NCBI GenBank assembly: GCA_021397845.1
Contig: CM038052.1
Location: 142,791,854 to 142,855,853, forward strand
Source of the DNA: Areca catechu
Taxonomy: Eukaryota; Streptophyta; Magnoliopsida; Arecales; Arecaceae
Direction of reading: 5' to 3'
DNA: 64,000 nucleotides
Both the position numbers and the translations under genes were made by a program. Below are positions 11,300 through 23,398 of the stretch, in pieces. The notes beneath the pieces were generated by a model, which was not told the DNA's origin, did no database searches, and worked only from the letters and a program-made list of their open reading frames with translations. The number at the start of each line of letters is the position of its first letter. Position 1 is the first letter of the stretch.

Positions 11300-12075
11300 A
11301 AGAAGGTGGTTCTTTAATTGATTTTGTTGTTTGACCTGGCTAATTTATTTGGTGTTTAAGAAAAGCAAAGAAGATACCTCGTCGGATACTATAAGTGCAT
11401 CATTGATATATTCATCATCATTGCCATCGATCATCGCTACAGTAGCCCCATCTGACTCTAAGTTATGGGCAATCTCTGACATGATGCCCCAACTCGTCGC
11501 ACCGAAAGTATTTGATCTTGCTTGCATCCCTCGACCTGGACTATCCACCTTATGATCATCTATTGCTTGCTTCTCTAGAAATTACCAATGCCGAGTTCCT
11601 CCCTGAACTTGAGGCCTAGTTCTCTCATTGAGAACCTTATTTTAAAGTAACATCGACATGACTTTCTCAATCTTAATGGTGCTTTTCTTCACTAGAAGGG
11701 CAGTCACCAAGGACTCAAAAGACTGTGATAAGGATGATAGCAATACGAAAACCAACATCCTGATCTTTTCTTCCTCCTCATCTATAATGAGAAGGTCGGT
11801 GAGAATTCCTTAGAAGTTACTTAGGTGTCCTACATGCTTTTTTCCTTTGATCATCCATAGTTGGTAGAACTGCTTCCAAAGGAATAGCATGTTAGTGAGA
11901 GATTCGTCATGTATAGCTCATCGAGCTTCTTTCAAAGCACCATCGAGAAAGTCTCGCTCAATACATCGAGAAAGTCTCGCTCAGTACATCGATCATGATC
12001 TTTTCTTCCCATCGAGCTAGTTGATCTCAAATCTAATTATGCTTGTCTTCTTTATCTTCTTTTTTCTTGATCAAT
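11300..12075 (-). pseudogene. Copia gag remnant of F
   Basis: Reading right to left in shifting frames, the text resembles copia UBN2 gag (IYDESLTN, then KKHVGHLSNF, ILTDLL, and LSQSFESLVTALL). It continues to a region resembling the gag-protease junction (NDALIVSDE). Frameshifts and stops break it throughout. A 24-bp tandem duplication (catcgagaaagtctcgctca, twice) lies at about 11943-11993. In a complete element this protein packages RNA into particles. I assign it to F because the decayed primer site lies just upstream on the same strand. Confidence 0.6.
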
Positions 12076-12088
12076 CATAGATAATCAG

Positions 12089-12101
12089 GGCTCTAATACT
12101 A
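12089..12101 (-). other. F primer-binding site (decayed)
   Basis: On the minus strand the sequence reads tagtattagagcc, two transitions from TGGTATCAGAGCC, five bases from the inferred end of F's right LTR. Confidence 0.55.
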
Positions 12102-12106
12102 GTAAT

Positions 12107-12480
12107 TGAGTATCAACTACATTAATACCACTCTTGTCAAGGGATCACTCATACAGAATATTGATCCTCATTTTCAGGATCATGATTATTGGTGTCAATG
12201 CTACGAGAAAAGGAAGAAAAGAATAAATAAAATAAAATAAAGGTACCAATAATTTAGACAGTAAGGTCTCACTATGAATGAACTAAACTTACAAGATTGG
12301 AAATTTCTACTCTCAATCCATACAAGTCTCTCAACAAGAAACCCTAAAATTTCTAGTGCAAGCTCTCAACCAGAGACCACTCACCACTCTTTTGATCCTC
12401 ATACCCAATCTCTACCCTTTGCACATGGTTTTATGACCTCCATTATAAAGAGCATCTCACCAAGAGTCCAATAATCTAAA
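12107..12480 (-). repeat. F 5' LTR, part 1
   Basis: The inner part of F's right-hand LTR, ending in CA at the primer-site side. It is interrupted at CTAAA (12476-12480) by D and continues at 25352. Confidence 0.6.
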
Positions 12481-14446
12481 TGTTGGGAATTGTGTTTCAT
12501 CTAGACTCTAGACGGTTGTGCTATCTTGTAACTGTATATGATTTTTAATAAATAAAAGTTATTCTTTTTGACTGTTCATCATATTTGCATTTTCCTGAAA
12601 TGAACTCTTGTATGATGGAGTCCTTAGAACTACATTATTTGATATAGAGAGGATATATCAAGTAGTTCTTAAAATGGTTCACAACCAAATAATACATTGT
12701 TACAGGACGATAATATATCAAGTATAGGTTGTTGTATGTCACATTTGTTGGTTGTCCTCTTAATCAAGGAGTGTGGAGATACTAGTGTGACATGTAAGTG
12801 AAATGTGTCACATCTCACTGAACGTGACCATCTGCGGAGCTCTCTTCTGCCAAAGGTTTGTTCATGAAGGGATATGGGTATATGTGTTCCTCAGACCTGA
12901 GATCACCATGGTAGCTTGCAAGCAACTCACTATACTTTAGTGCCAAACTACCTGGATTTCTAATCCAGTGACAAAAGATTTCTAGGTGTAGTCAAGTACT
13001 TATAAAGAGGTGGTGGATCAAGATGGAATTGATCACTTCAAATAGTTTAGAGTGAATGGCTCATTATGTCTCAATTTAGTAAATTCTTAGCCAGGTAATT
13101 CTTGTGAAGAGTCATGGAACTTGTAAAGTTGAGACACAATCTGGATAAACCAAATTAGGGTTGGTAGTCGAACCCTAGGTCATCCTGAGCATTATGAGGT
13201 CAAAGGGATGAATTATGCGGTAACCATATGCCAGAGGCTCTAGAGAGATGCTCTACATCTTCGACCTATCCGGATGTCAGGTATCATTGCTAGATGAGGA
13301 CTTTGACTAGTACTGGAAGTGTTCCAGTACTACCGGTTTAGTGTTCGAACCTATGGGGTCACATACCATAGGGGTTTCTATCTGATCTTAAGGCTGATCG
13401 ATGATTAAGAATCATTTACTATCACTGGAGGTCAATGTGATTGACCATGTATCGACACTTGAGGTTTAACACTTGGTTGTGACAAGAATAATTTCTTGAA
13501 GACTTTTCTGGATGAGCCGACTCGATCCCTACTCGAGTCGACTCGTTCTGTGTTCTGATCGAGCCGACTTGACCCTGCTCCAGCCGACTCGAATGAATAG
13601 TCTGATTATTCTGTCCTGGATGAGCCGACTCGAACCTTCTTGAGTCGACTCATCTCTGCTCAACCAGAAATCCCTGAACATCTTTTTTGGGACATTTTTG
13701 GAAGGTTTTGACCTGGTTTGAATTTCGAATTCAAGCTATTTTGGCTCCAAACTTTCATGAAATGATTGTCATTCATTCCTAATATGGCTTGAGTCAATAT
13801 GGTATGCTCCTTGACCTTCTTCCCCAATCACTCCTCCTTCCTCTTTGTCCCTCTCTTGGCTGCCTCTATAAATAAGTATTATTTTAGGGCTGCTGGGTTA
13901 GAGAAGTTCTTGATTATTTGTCTCTGAATCTCATTGCTGTTGAGATTCAGAGAGGGAGGAAAAGTGTTGAGAGGACTTGGGCATTGGGTGTGCAGACTCC
14001 TAGCACTCAAGCTAGGCCTTGGGAAGAGAGCTAGTTAGGAAGGGTTCCACCTCTCCTCCTCGTCTTCCAGGAAGAAGAAGATCAGCCCAAAGGATCCCCA
14101 GGAGCTAGCACTCTAAGGGAGTTGATCAGAGTCAAGCCTAGGTATGGATTACCTGTAGAGGCCAGATACGTATGTGGCTCAAGAGTACCATCCTTGGAGC
14201 ACCACCACTGCATCCATTAAAGGTATAATAGTAAGGTGCTTTTATATCCTTGCTCTTCTCTTGTTTTGATATTTATATTGCATGCTGTTTTATTATACTA
14301 GATCCTGTTGTGGACAGATTGGTAGATCGTTTAGATCGATCTACCAAGCCGTCTGTTGTGCATATTTTAAAATTATTTTAAAATGCATCTATTTCTACCT
14401 TGCTTTTGTATATTGTATGCATGGTGTTGGTGTCTTTTCACCTTCA
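12481..14446 (+). repeat. D 5' LTR
   Basis: Starts tgttgggaattg and ends ccttca, matching the 3' LTR along its length. An array built on gagccgactcga and cgagtcgactcg occupies about 13510-13660. Confidence 0.92.
13867..13874 (+). promoter_or_regulatory. TATA box of D 5' LTR
   Basis: TATAAATA, conserved at the same place in the 3' LTR (24769-24776), about 0.2 kb after the palindrome array. Confidence 0.6.
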
Positions 14447-14447
14447 A

Positions 14448-14460
14448 TGGTATCAAAGCC
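14448..14460 (+). other. D primer-binding site
   Basis: TGGTATCAAAGCC, one transition from the tRNA-iMet consensus, two bases after the LTR. Confidence 0.85.
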
Positions 14461-16297
14461 AGGTTCATCGTAGTATAATAATGCTAGCATGCTTTGAACA
14501 TCATGTTTTTTCTTTTAAAGTACTTGGATTGAGTGCTTCACCATGGCCGTCCGGTCATAGGAGAGAAGTAGGGCTGCAAGACCCTCTCTTTCCATTTAAT
14601 GAGATCTCCTATGGCATGTAGGGTGCCACTTGTGATTGACTCATGAAGAGAAAAAATAAAAGAAAATATAGATTAAAAATGTTTTAATTTAATGTTATGA
14701 TCATAAAACAAATTTAGATTAGATCTAAGAGTTTTGTTTTGATCATGTTTAATCTCTAAATTTGAATTGTTCAAATAAGTTACATGAATTTTGAAGTCAC
14801 TATTTTCTGCCCCTGCAGATGAGCCGACTTGACCCCTGCTCGAGCCGACTCGTTTATGCAGGCAGAACAATCTATCCATTTCTGGTTCTGGACGAGCCGA
14901 CTCGACCCCTGCTCAAGCCGACTCGTCTATGCTAATAGATGAATTTGTCTGATTTTAGTTCTAGACGAGCCGACTCACATTTTACATGGTCGACTCGACC
15001 AGAATGCCTTGAAACAGTGAATTCAAAATATGCTTATAAAATATTTTTACATTCTTAATTGAAATTATTTTGATTAATTAAGGCTATTGAACTTAATTGA
15101 GAATTAAGAATGACAAAGAACTCTAGGAATATAATTCAAAGATTTTAAGTCATTTCAATAAGCTTTAAGGATCATGGATTAGCTTATTTTGGATCCATAA
15201 TTGGGTTAGACCTAAGTTTAGATGCATTGAACTAAATAGAAAACTAATCTAATCAAATGTTGAGTTAGGATTTCTTCTCTATAGATCTCTCTAATAGTTA
15301 GATTGATTAGTCCATAGATCTAAATGGACCTATTTTGTGGCTCAGTGGTCAGCCCGAGTCTTTAGGCTAGTCTAATCAATTTTGATAAACCAATTAGTAT
15401 CTAGGTAAGTTTGGCATCTTGATCATGGTTTTTTGGGGCTACCTTTTACCTAGCCAACTCGGTTGGTGTCTAAGACAAGACGGTTAATGGCGGAACCCAA
15501 CCTATGATCCCACTTACCTGGCCAATATGGTCGATCAAAATTGATTAGATAGCTTACTAACTCGTGTTAACCCATGTCAACCAAGGTTAATCGGTCTTGA
15601 TTGATTTTAGGTGCCCATGGATAATAAGTTATGAGTAACCCTCCTTGTTTGCTGATATGGTTAGTAAGAGGTTGATCCATGTCTTCTCATCTCTTCTTTT
15701 GTCATAATAATATTAAATTCTCTAAATTATTAGATCCATAAAAGGATGAAGTTATAGGGATAACCAAGTTATAACCTCTCATTAAGTGAGATGGTAATGG
15801 GTCTAATAATTGGGTGTTCATTGGCAAGTCCAAAGATCAGGTGTTCATCGGGCTATTGGAATTGCTGTTCCTAATATGATGGCTCAGTGTGACTCTCTTA
15901 ATAGTGGTCAGGTGGGCCGGCCAAAGTCGGGCTTGACTATTCGTTAGTTAGAAGCATCAAATTTTGTCATGTTAATAGTTGGACCTAACCAGGACCTTCA
16001 ATAGGAGGCCCAAAGGTCGATTAAAGTATACCTTGGGGCAAAACCTAAATACTAGAGGTTACTTGGAGAAGTAATCGATTAAAGAACCTACCTTTAGACA
16101 TGCATGGGTGGGCCAGCCAAAGTCGGGCTCATGTATTGTCTATTAAACTCTAGTTCCCACTAAGGAATTAAAGTAATTCCTCGGATTGGAGGTAGAGGCT
16201 ACTAGTCTGAATAATTAGTGGGAGGGCCTTTAAACTAAAGTCCATGTCTATAGGTTAATCATTCATATACACTAATTAGCTTTGGTTTTCCTTTCAG
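14461..16297 (+). other. D untranslated leader
   Basis: About 1.8 kb with no long ORF. Three further copies of the gagccgactcg-type palindrome lie at about 14819-15001. The later part matches the leader of E1, including the repeated gtgggccggccaaagtcggg-type motif (15912-15933 and 16107-16132). It ends in cctttcag directly before the gag ATG. Confidence 0.7.
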
Positions 16298-19200
16298 ATG
16301 TCTTCCAATCTGTCATTCCGGTCTCTTCTCGATAACAAGAAGCTCAAGGATCCCAACTTCGATAGCTGGTATCGAAGGCTCAGGATTGTCCTAGAGCATG
16401 AACGAATCTTGTATGTGATATCGGATTCGGCACCTGAAATCCTTGCTCCCAATGCTCGGATTCAGTCAGAGGCACTTATCAAAAGTGGCTCTCTGATAGG
16501 ACCACTATCCGATGCATAATGTTGGCAGCGATGAATGATGAGTTCAGTTGCAAGTTCAAGGAAGCCCAGCTAGAGGAAATCCTTCAAAGGTTGAAGGAGT
16601 CCTTTAGGACACCAGATGATGTTGAGAGGTACAGGATCTCTTATGCTATCTACAACGTGCGGCTGCATGATGGGGCCTCAGTCACTGATCATGTATTGTA
16701 CATGATCGAGATGATTGAGCACTTGGACAAACTTGAATGTCCCTTGCATGAATAGCTTGGGAAGGATGCGATTCTAAATTCATTCCCCTCTTCCTATCTA
16801 AATTTTCTCGATCATTATAAAATGAATAAGCCCGCAGTTAACTACCACGGTCTATTAGGATTGCTGCAGACTTATGAGAAAGACCACCATCTGAACAAAG
16901 GGTTGGTGAATCTAGTGGGAGGATCTTCGTGAGGGCGTCGTCCCTTCAAGAAAGGAAAAAAAAAAGTAAAGAAAAATAGGTGCAGAATGCTTCTAGGCCC
17001 AGTTAGGCCAAGAAGGAGAAGGCTGATAAGAGCTAAGCGGAGTGCTTCTTCTGCAAGAAGCGGGGACATTGGAAGAGGAACTATCCTCTTTACATTGCAT
17101 CCCTTGACCTGAATAGGTCCAAGAAGAGGAAGCAGCCAGAAGGTGCTGGACAAAGTATTTATATGATAATACCTTGTAGTTTCTCTATCTGCGATACTAC
17201 TAACTGGATATTGGATACTGAAAGTCTAATTCACATTTGCAATTCTTTGCAGGGACTTCAAGTTAGTAGAAGATTCGAGGATAGCGAGAGATTCTTGAAT
17301 GTGAAAAATGGAAGCCAAGTTCCAGTCCTAGCGTTGGGAGTCCTCGAACTAGTTTTCAAGTCTTATACAATCATTTTGAATGAGTATCATTATTGTCCAT
17401 CTTTTATTTTAAATGTCATTTCTACAGGCCAATTGGCCATGTATGGTTATGAACTATTAATAAAGAATGACATTTACAAAATCATTTGGAATGGTTCTGT
17501 TATAATGAATGGATATATGAATAATGGCATTTATGTACTATCGTAACCTGTTAGTGTAGTATACACGTCTAGTAAACATCGATGCATACCTATGACATTG
17601 TAGGCTAGGTCATATTAACAAGAATAGGATAAACATGTTGATGTCTGAGGGTCTCCTCGACTTTATTGAAAATGGTTCACTTCCAACCTATGAGTCCTGT
17701 CTTCTTGGAAAGATGACAAAGTCACCTTTTACTGGAAAGGTGACCGAGCCAAAGAGATTCTAAGTTTGGTACACACTGATGTATGCAGACCCATGAATAT
17801 TAGTACCAAAGAAGGGTACAGTTATTTCATTATATTTACAGACGACCTTTCGAGGTACGGTTATGTCTTCTTGATGAAACATAAATTTGAGTCATTTGAA
17901 ATGTTCAAACAATATCATAATGAAGTAGAAAAATAAACTGGAAGATGTATGAAAACCCTTCGATCAGATCGAGATGGTGAATATCTTTCCGGAAAGTTTC
18001 TGACATATCTCAAGGAGAATGGGATTCTCTCTCAGTGGACACCTCCAGGGACACCTCGGTTAAATGGAGTGTCTGAAAGGAGGAATCGAACCCTGTTAAA
18101 CATGGTTCAATCCATGATGGGCTTTGCTTCTCTGCCACTGTCATTTTGGGGATATGCTCTAAAATCAGCCAGTTACCTTGTAAATAGGGCTCCAAGTAAA
18201 TCCGTTAACAAAATCTCATATGAGATATGGACTGGACGTAAGTCGACACTCTTACACCTTTGGGTCTGGGGTTGCCCGGCTTATGTAAAACATTTGGAAA
18301 TGGATAAACTTGGACCTAGGTATGACTGGTGCTTATTTGTTAGGTATCCAAAAGAGTCTAAGGGGTATTACTTCTACTTGGCCGAGGAACAAAAGTTGTT
18401 CGTCAGTCTTAGTACTATCTTTTTGGAAAAGGAGTTCCTTGGTGAAGGAACTGTAGCCGCTAAGATTGAACTTAGTGAAGTTCAACAAGTAGAAGAATCG
18501 ACATACTTAAGGGACAACATATAACCAGTTGTGATAAGATCACACCCAGAGCCCATACAGGAACCACCAAGGAGATCCGGTAGGGTACCGAGTCGACTGA
18601 ATTGATACTATGGTTTCTTGGTGCGGGATAGTGATCCCATTGAACTCGATGAGAACTAAGAGGATCTGATCACCTATATGGATGCGATGCAGAGGTTCGA
18701 CTCTGAGACATGGCTAGGAGCCATGCAATCCGAAATAGAATCCATGGAAATCAACAATGTATGGACATTGGTTGATCTGCTTGAAGGGATAAAATCCATT
18801 GGGTGTAAATAGATTTTCAAGAGAAAAAGGGATGCAGACGGGCAAGTGGAGACCTATAAAGCCCGTCTGGTTGCTAAAGGATATCGTCAACATTATGGTA
18901 TTGACTATGATGAGACATTCTCTCCTGTGATAATGCTCAAGTCCATTTGTATCATGCTTGCTTTAGCAGCACACTTTGACTATGAAATCTAGCAAATGGA
19001 TGTTCGAATAGCTTTCCTGAATAGTGAGTTAGAAAAGGAGGTGTATATAATATAACCTGAAGGGTTCACATCCATAATCGAGTCAAAGGTGTGTAAGCTT
19101 CAAAAGTCCATCTATGGATTGAAGCACGCATCAAGGAGTTGGAACATACGATTTGATAAGTGTATCAAGTCGTATGGCTTTGTTAGGAACGGAGAAAAAC

Positions 19201-20094
19201 CTTGCATTTACAAATGGGTTAATGGTTCTGTGATTGTGTTCCTTGTATTGTATGTGGATGACATTCTCTTAATCGTGAATGACATCCCAGCACTATAAGG
19301 AATAAAGGTCTGGTTATCATCTCAGTTCTCTATAAAGGACTTGGATGAAGCCTCTTACATACTGGGTATGAAGATCTATTGAAATAGATCTAAGAGGCTT
19401 CTGGGATTGTCCCAGTCTACGTACATCGACATTGTGTCGAAACGGTTCAGCATGGAAAATTTCAAGAAAGGCTATCTCCTGATAGGCACTGGAATTGGTC
19501 TCTCCAAAGAGAATTGTGTGACAACTCCTGAGGAGAGAGAGAGCGTGTGAGCAAAATCCCAAGTGGGTTCTATCATGTACACTATAACATGTACTAGACC
19601 AGACCATACTCACTAGGCGTAGTGAGCAGATATCAGTCTAACCCAGGTGAAGCTCATTGGAAGGTGGTAACCATCCTTAAGTATTTGCAAAATACTAAGA
19701 ACCAATGGCTGATTTATGGAGAACCTGACTTGAAACTTGTGGGATATACTGACTCCAGTTTCCAGTCAGATAAGGATGATAGCAAAAGTGTGTCAGGATT
19801 TGTCTTCACCCTAAATGGAGGAGCGATATGCTGAAAAAGTTCCAAGCAACCTACTGTAGCGGACTCAGTATGCAAAGCAGAATACATTGTAGCATCAGAT
19901 GCAGTGAAGAAAGCTATGTGGTTGCGAAAGTTTCTTGGCGAGCTAGGAGTGTTACCTTCCCTGGATAGTCCTGTTCCGGTGTATTGTGACTGCACTGGAG
20001 CCATTACTCAAGCCAAAGAGCCGAAGTATCATCACTGCACAAAGCACATTGTGTGGTGCTATTACCTTGTACGAGAGATCATGGAACAAGGTGA
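16298..20094 (+). pseudogene. Broken copia gag-pol of D, main part
   Basis: Collinear with the E1 polyprotein but broken by many stops and frame changes. Readable pieces in order: gag start (16298, MSSNLSF), rest of gag to a stop near 16755, a decayed zinc-knuckle region near 17040, protease region (17163-17546), integrase catalytic core (17949-18524, with the SDRDGEY and NGVSERRN stretches), reverse transcriptase with YVDD near 19250-19262 (19089-19298), and RNase H (19622-20094). The frame cannot give a full-length product. Element C interrupts it just before the C-terminus, which resumes at 23264. Confidence 0.93.
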
Positions 20095-20099
20095 CATTG

Positions 20100-21623
20100 T
20101 GATGCGGGACGAAAATCGATGTAACCTGGATTATTTGGAAAAGGGAAACAACTAAATAAACTAGAATCGTGGGAGGGCTAAGAAGCCTCCCGGGACTAGG
20201 GTGACACTGAAACTAAAACCCTGAAATAGCTGATCTCTTTTATTTTCAATTTTCTTGGTGGAGGTGGTGAAGGAAGGATGGAGATGAGGAACTGGGAACT
20301 GGAACTCATGGCCTTGGGACTCACTCTAACGGGGAGACGCACACAGAAAGTCAGGGGTCAAAGAATAAAGCTACCCTCCCGAGGGATCAAAGCACATAGC
20401 TACCCTCCCGAGGGATCAAAGCACAGCTACCATGAGCTCTCATCGAGCCCATCATCCACATAGTAGGGCTCTCATAGAGGCCGCTAGGATGACTTTCAAA
20501 GGACACGAGGGGATAAAGAAGACGAGATAGGGGATAACTAGGGTGCTCGAACCCATCATCCACAAAGTAGGACTCTCACACCCCCCAACGAACTCATTAT
20601 CCACATAGTAGGGAACGAAGGCAAACGGGCCTCAGCCCAGAACCAGAACCAGAACCAATGGAGAACCTAAAAATTTATATCAAATCATAATTATTACAGG
20701 GGGAGAGGGGCCTTTATATAGAAAAACCAAAAGCCTCAGTTTCTTAGCCTCTAAGAAAATTGAAAAAGGAAAATATATTACATCAAAATTTGTATTGCAT
20801 CAAAAGTGGTGCTGATCTGCTCTGAGAAGCATGTCGGCTTAATGATCTGCACTAAAAATCATGCTGCTCTGAAAATTGGACTGCTCCAAAATTTGTGCAA
20901 ACTCAAACTCACGGTCGTACGGAGGATCGATCTCCAGACGGAGCACACGACCAGCGACTGGAAGCATGCGGCGGACTGGGCTGGCGGACGGCGAGCGACG
21001 TGCTGCAGGCAAGGTGGCATAGGGGGGCACGGCATGCCCTGTGCGTGCCGTTTGGCCTTCCCATGGCGTGGGAACTCCTAGGCATCGGCGAGGTGGCACA
21101 GGGGGGCACGGCATGCCATGTGCGTGCTGTTTGGCCTTCCCATGGCGTGGGAACTCCTAGGCCTCCGGCGGCCGGGCCTTGGCCGGTGGACGGCGGGGCG
21201 GCGGCAAGCGGGAGACGGCGTCAGGCGGCGGTGGACCCCACCGACGGTCGGGCGAGAGCTGGCGGGCGGCGGGAATGGCGGCGGGCAGCAGGCCAGCGGC
21301 TACGGTGGCAGCGACACAGGGCAACATGGCCGCACGTGGGCGGACGGATGCCTCCGGCGTCCGTTCGTCTTCCCACGGGCATGGACGGCGGCTGGCTGCT
21401 TTTCCAACGAGGGCGGGGCCGGTCGGGGGTCGGGCGGCGGGGCGGAGGCTAGGGTTCGGGAGTTTTAAAAAAAATCACGAGAGAAGGATGGAGGAGATGG
21501 AATAAGGTTGGGATAACTCGGGGATAAACCAAGAATAAAATTAGAATAGTGGGAATAGGAAAAAAATGCGAGAAAATTAAAAAAATGGGAAAAGATACCG
21601 GAACGACGGCTGGATCCCCATTA
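20100..21623 (-). repeat. C LTR, left copy
   Basis: 1,524 bp. Differs from the right copy by a tandem duplication of about 80-90 bp at about 21010-21180 (the ggcacggcatgcc block occurs twice here, once in the right copy). Confidence 0.92.
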
Positions 21624-21709
21624 TTCTCCTCGACCGTGAAGAACTCGACTCCGTCGAATTCGAAAAAATGGAGCATACCCTAATCCATAACTCGCTCTGA
21701 TACCAAAAT
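21624..21709 (-). other. C internal region
   Basis: 86 bp. On the minus strand it runs from the primer site through a piece reading gacggagtcgagttcttcac to the purine-rich end next to the left LTR. The gactccgtcga stretch is shared with the same position in element A (33640-33656). Confidence 0.85.
21693..21705 (-). other. C primer-binding site
   Basis: On the minus strand TGGTATCAGAGCG, matching tRNA-iMet at 12 of 13 bases, four bases from the LTR. Confidence 0.88.
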
Positions 21710-23258
21710 TGATGCAGAACGAAAATCGATGTAACTTGGATTATTTGGGAAAGGGAAACAACTAGACAAACTAGGACCATGGGAGGGCTAAGAAGCCTCC
21801 CAGGACTAGGGTGGCACTGAAACTAAAATCCTAAAATAGCTGATCTCTTTTGTTTTTAATTTTCTTGGAGGAGGTGGCGAAGTAAGGATGGAGATGGGGA
21901 ATTGGGAACTGGAACTCATGGCCCTGGGACTAACTCTAATGGGGAGATGCACACAGAAAGTCATGGGTCAAATCATAAAGCTACCCTCCCGAGGGATCAA
22001 AGCACCAGCTATCCTGAGCTCTCATCGAGCCCATCATCCACATAGTAGGGCTCTCACAGAGACCGCTAGGGTGACTCTCAAAGGACACAAGGGGATAAAG
22101 AAGATGAGATATGGGATAACTAGGGTGCTCGAACCCATCATCCACAAAGTAGGACTCTCACACCCCCCAACGAATCCATTATCCACACAGTAGGGAACGA
22201 AGGCAAACGGGCCTTAGCCCAGAACCAGAACCAATGGAGAACCCAAAAATTTATATCAAATCATAATTATTACAGGGGGAGAGGGGCCTTTATATAGAAA
22301 AACCAAAATCGTCAATTTCTTAGCCTCCAAGAAAACTAAAAAAAGAAAATAAATTACATCAAAATTCATGTTGCATCAAAAGTGGTGCTGATCTACTATG
22401 AGAAGCATGTCGGCTTGATGATCTGCACTGAAAAGCATGCTACTCTGAAAACTGGACTGTTTTGAAATCCATGCAAACTCAAACTCACGGTCGTGCAGAG
22501 GATCGATCTCCCGATGGAGCACATGGCCGGTTATCGGGAAGTAGGTGGTAGACGACGAGCGGCGGGCTACAGGCGAGGCGGCACAGGGGGCACGGCACGC
22601 CCTGTGCATGTCGTTTGGCCTTCCCATGGCGTGGGAACTCCTGGGCGTCGGTGAGGCCTCTGGCGGCCGGGCCTTGGCCGATGGATGGCGGGGCGGCGGG
22701 ATGGCGGCAGGCGGGCGGCGGGATGACGGTAGGTGTCAGGTGGCGGGCGGCAGCGTCACATGGATACACATGGGCGAACGGACGCCTCCCGCATCCATTC
22801 GTCTTCCCACCGGCGGCCGGGCGAGAGCTGGCAAGCGGCAGGAATGGTGATGGGCAGTAGGCCGGTGGCGGTGGCGGCAGCGGCGCAGGGCGGCACGGCT
22901 GCACGTGGGCGGACGGACGCCTCCCGCGTCCGTTCATCTTCCCACGAGCGTGGGCGGTGGCGGGCGGCTTTTCCGGCGAGGGCGGGGCAGGTGAGCACCG
23001 GCGGCGGGTCGGCGGGGCCGGTCGGGGGTCGGGCTGCCCGGATCTAGGGGGCAGCGGGGCAGAGGCTAGGGTTCGGGAGTTTTTAAAAAAATCACGGGAG
23101 AAGGATGGAGGAGATGTAATAAGGCTGGGATAACTCGGGGATAAACCAAGAATAAAACCAGAATAGCGGGGACAGGTGGAATAGCGTAAATAGGAAAAAA
23201 ATGCGAGAAAATAAAAAAAATGGGAAAAGATACCCGGACGACGGCTGGATCCCCATCA
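21710..23258 (-). repeat. C LTR, right copy
   Basis: 1,549 bp. It carries two copies of the gacgcctcccgc-type block (about 22780-22850 and 22905-22965) where the left copy has one. Confidence 0.92.
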
Positions 23259-23263
23259 CATTG

Positions 23264-23385
23264 ACCTTCTGAAAATCGATGGAAAGGAAAACCTAGCTGA
23301 CCCCTTCACTAAAGCCATCGGAATTCAAGAGTTCGACAGTTGTAAATGGAAAATGGGAATGAGATTCTGTACCGATTGGCTTTAG
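23264..23385 (+). pseudogene. Broken copia gag-pol of D, C-terminal end
   Basis: Resumes immediately after C's target duplication. It contains the ENLADPFTKA motif and ends in DWL plus stop, as in E1, which fixes the insertion point of C. Confidence 0.9.
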
Positions 23386-23387
23386 TC

Positions 23388-23398
23388 CAAGTAGGAGT
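23388..23398 (+). other. D polypurine tract
   Basis: caagtaggagt directly before the 3' LTR. Confidence 0.65.

Larger units (their letters stand above)
20100..23258 (-). mobile_element. Near-empty LTR element C (two 1.5-kb LTRs, 86-bp interior)
   Basis: The two LTRs (20100-21623 and 21710-23258) both begin tgatgc and end cat(t/c)a. They enclose only 86 bp, which hold a primer site next to one LTR and a purine tract next to the other, both on the minus strand. The target duplication CATTG at 20095-20099 and 23259-23263 proves an insertion into D's RNase H region. No protein is encoded. The LTRs contain a GC-rich block (about 20930-21460 and 22490-23060) against an AT-rich surround. It could have moved only with proteins made elsewhere, or it lost its interior after inserting. 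Confidence 0.93.

Noticed and set aside
20806..23047. ORFs in all frames of the GC-rich parts of C (for example 20895-21452 and 22485-22937)
   Set aside because: Frames stay open because of high GC content; none is conserved between the two LTR copies and no domain is seen.
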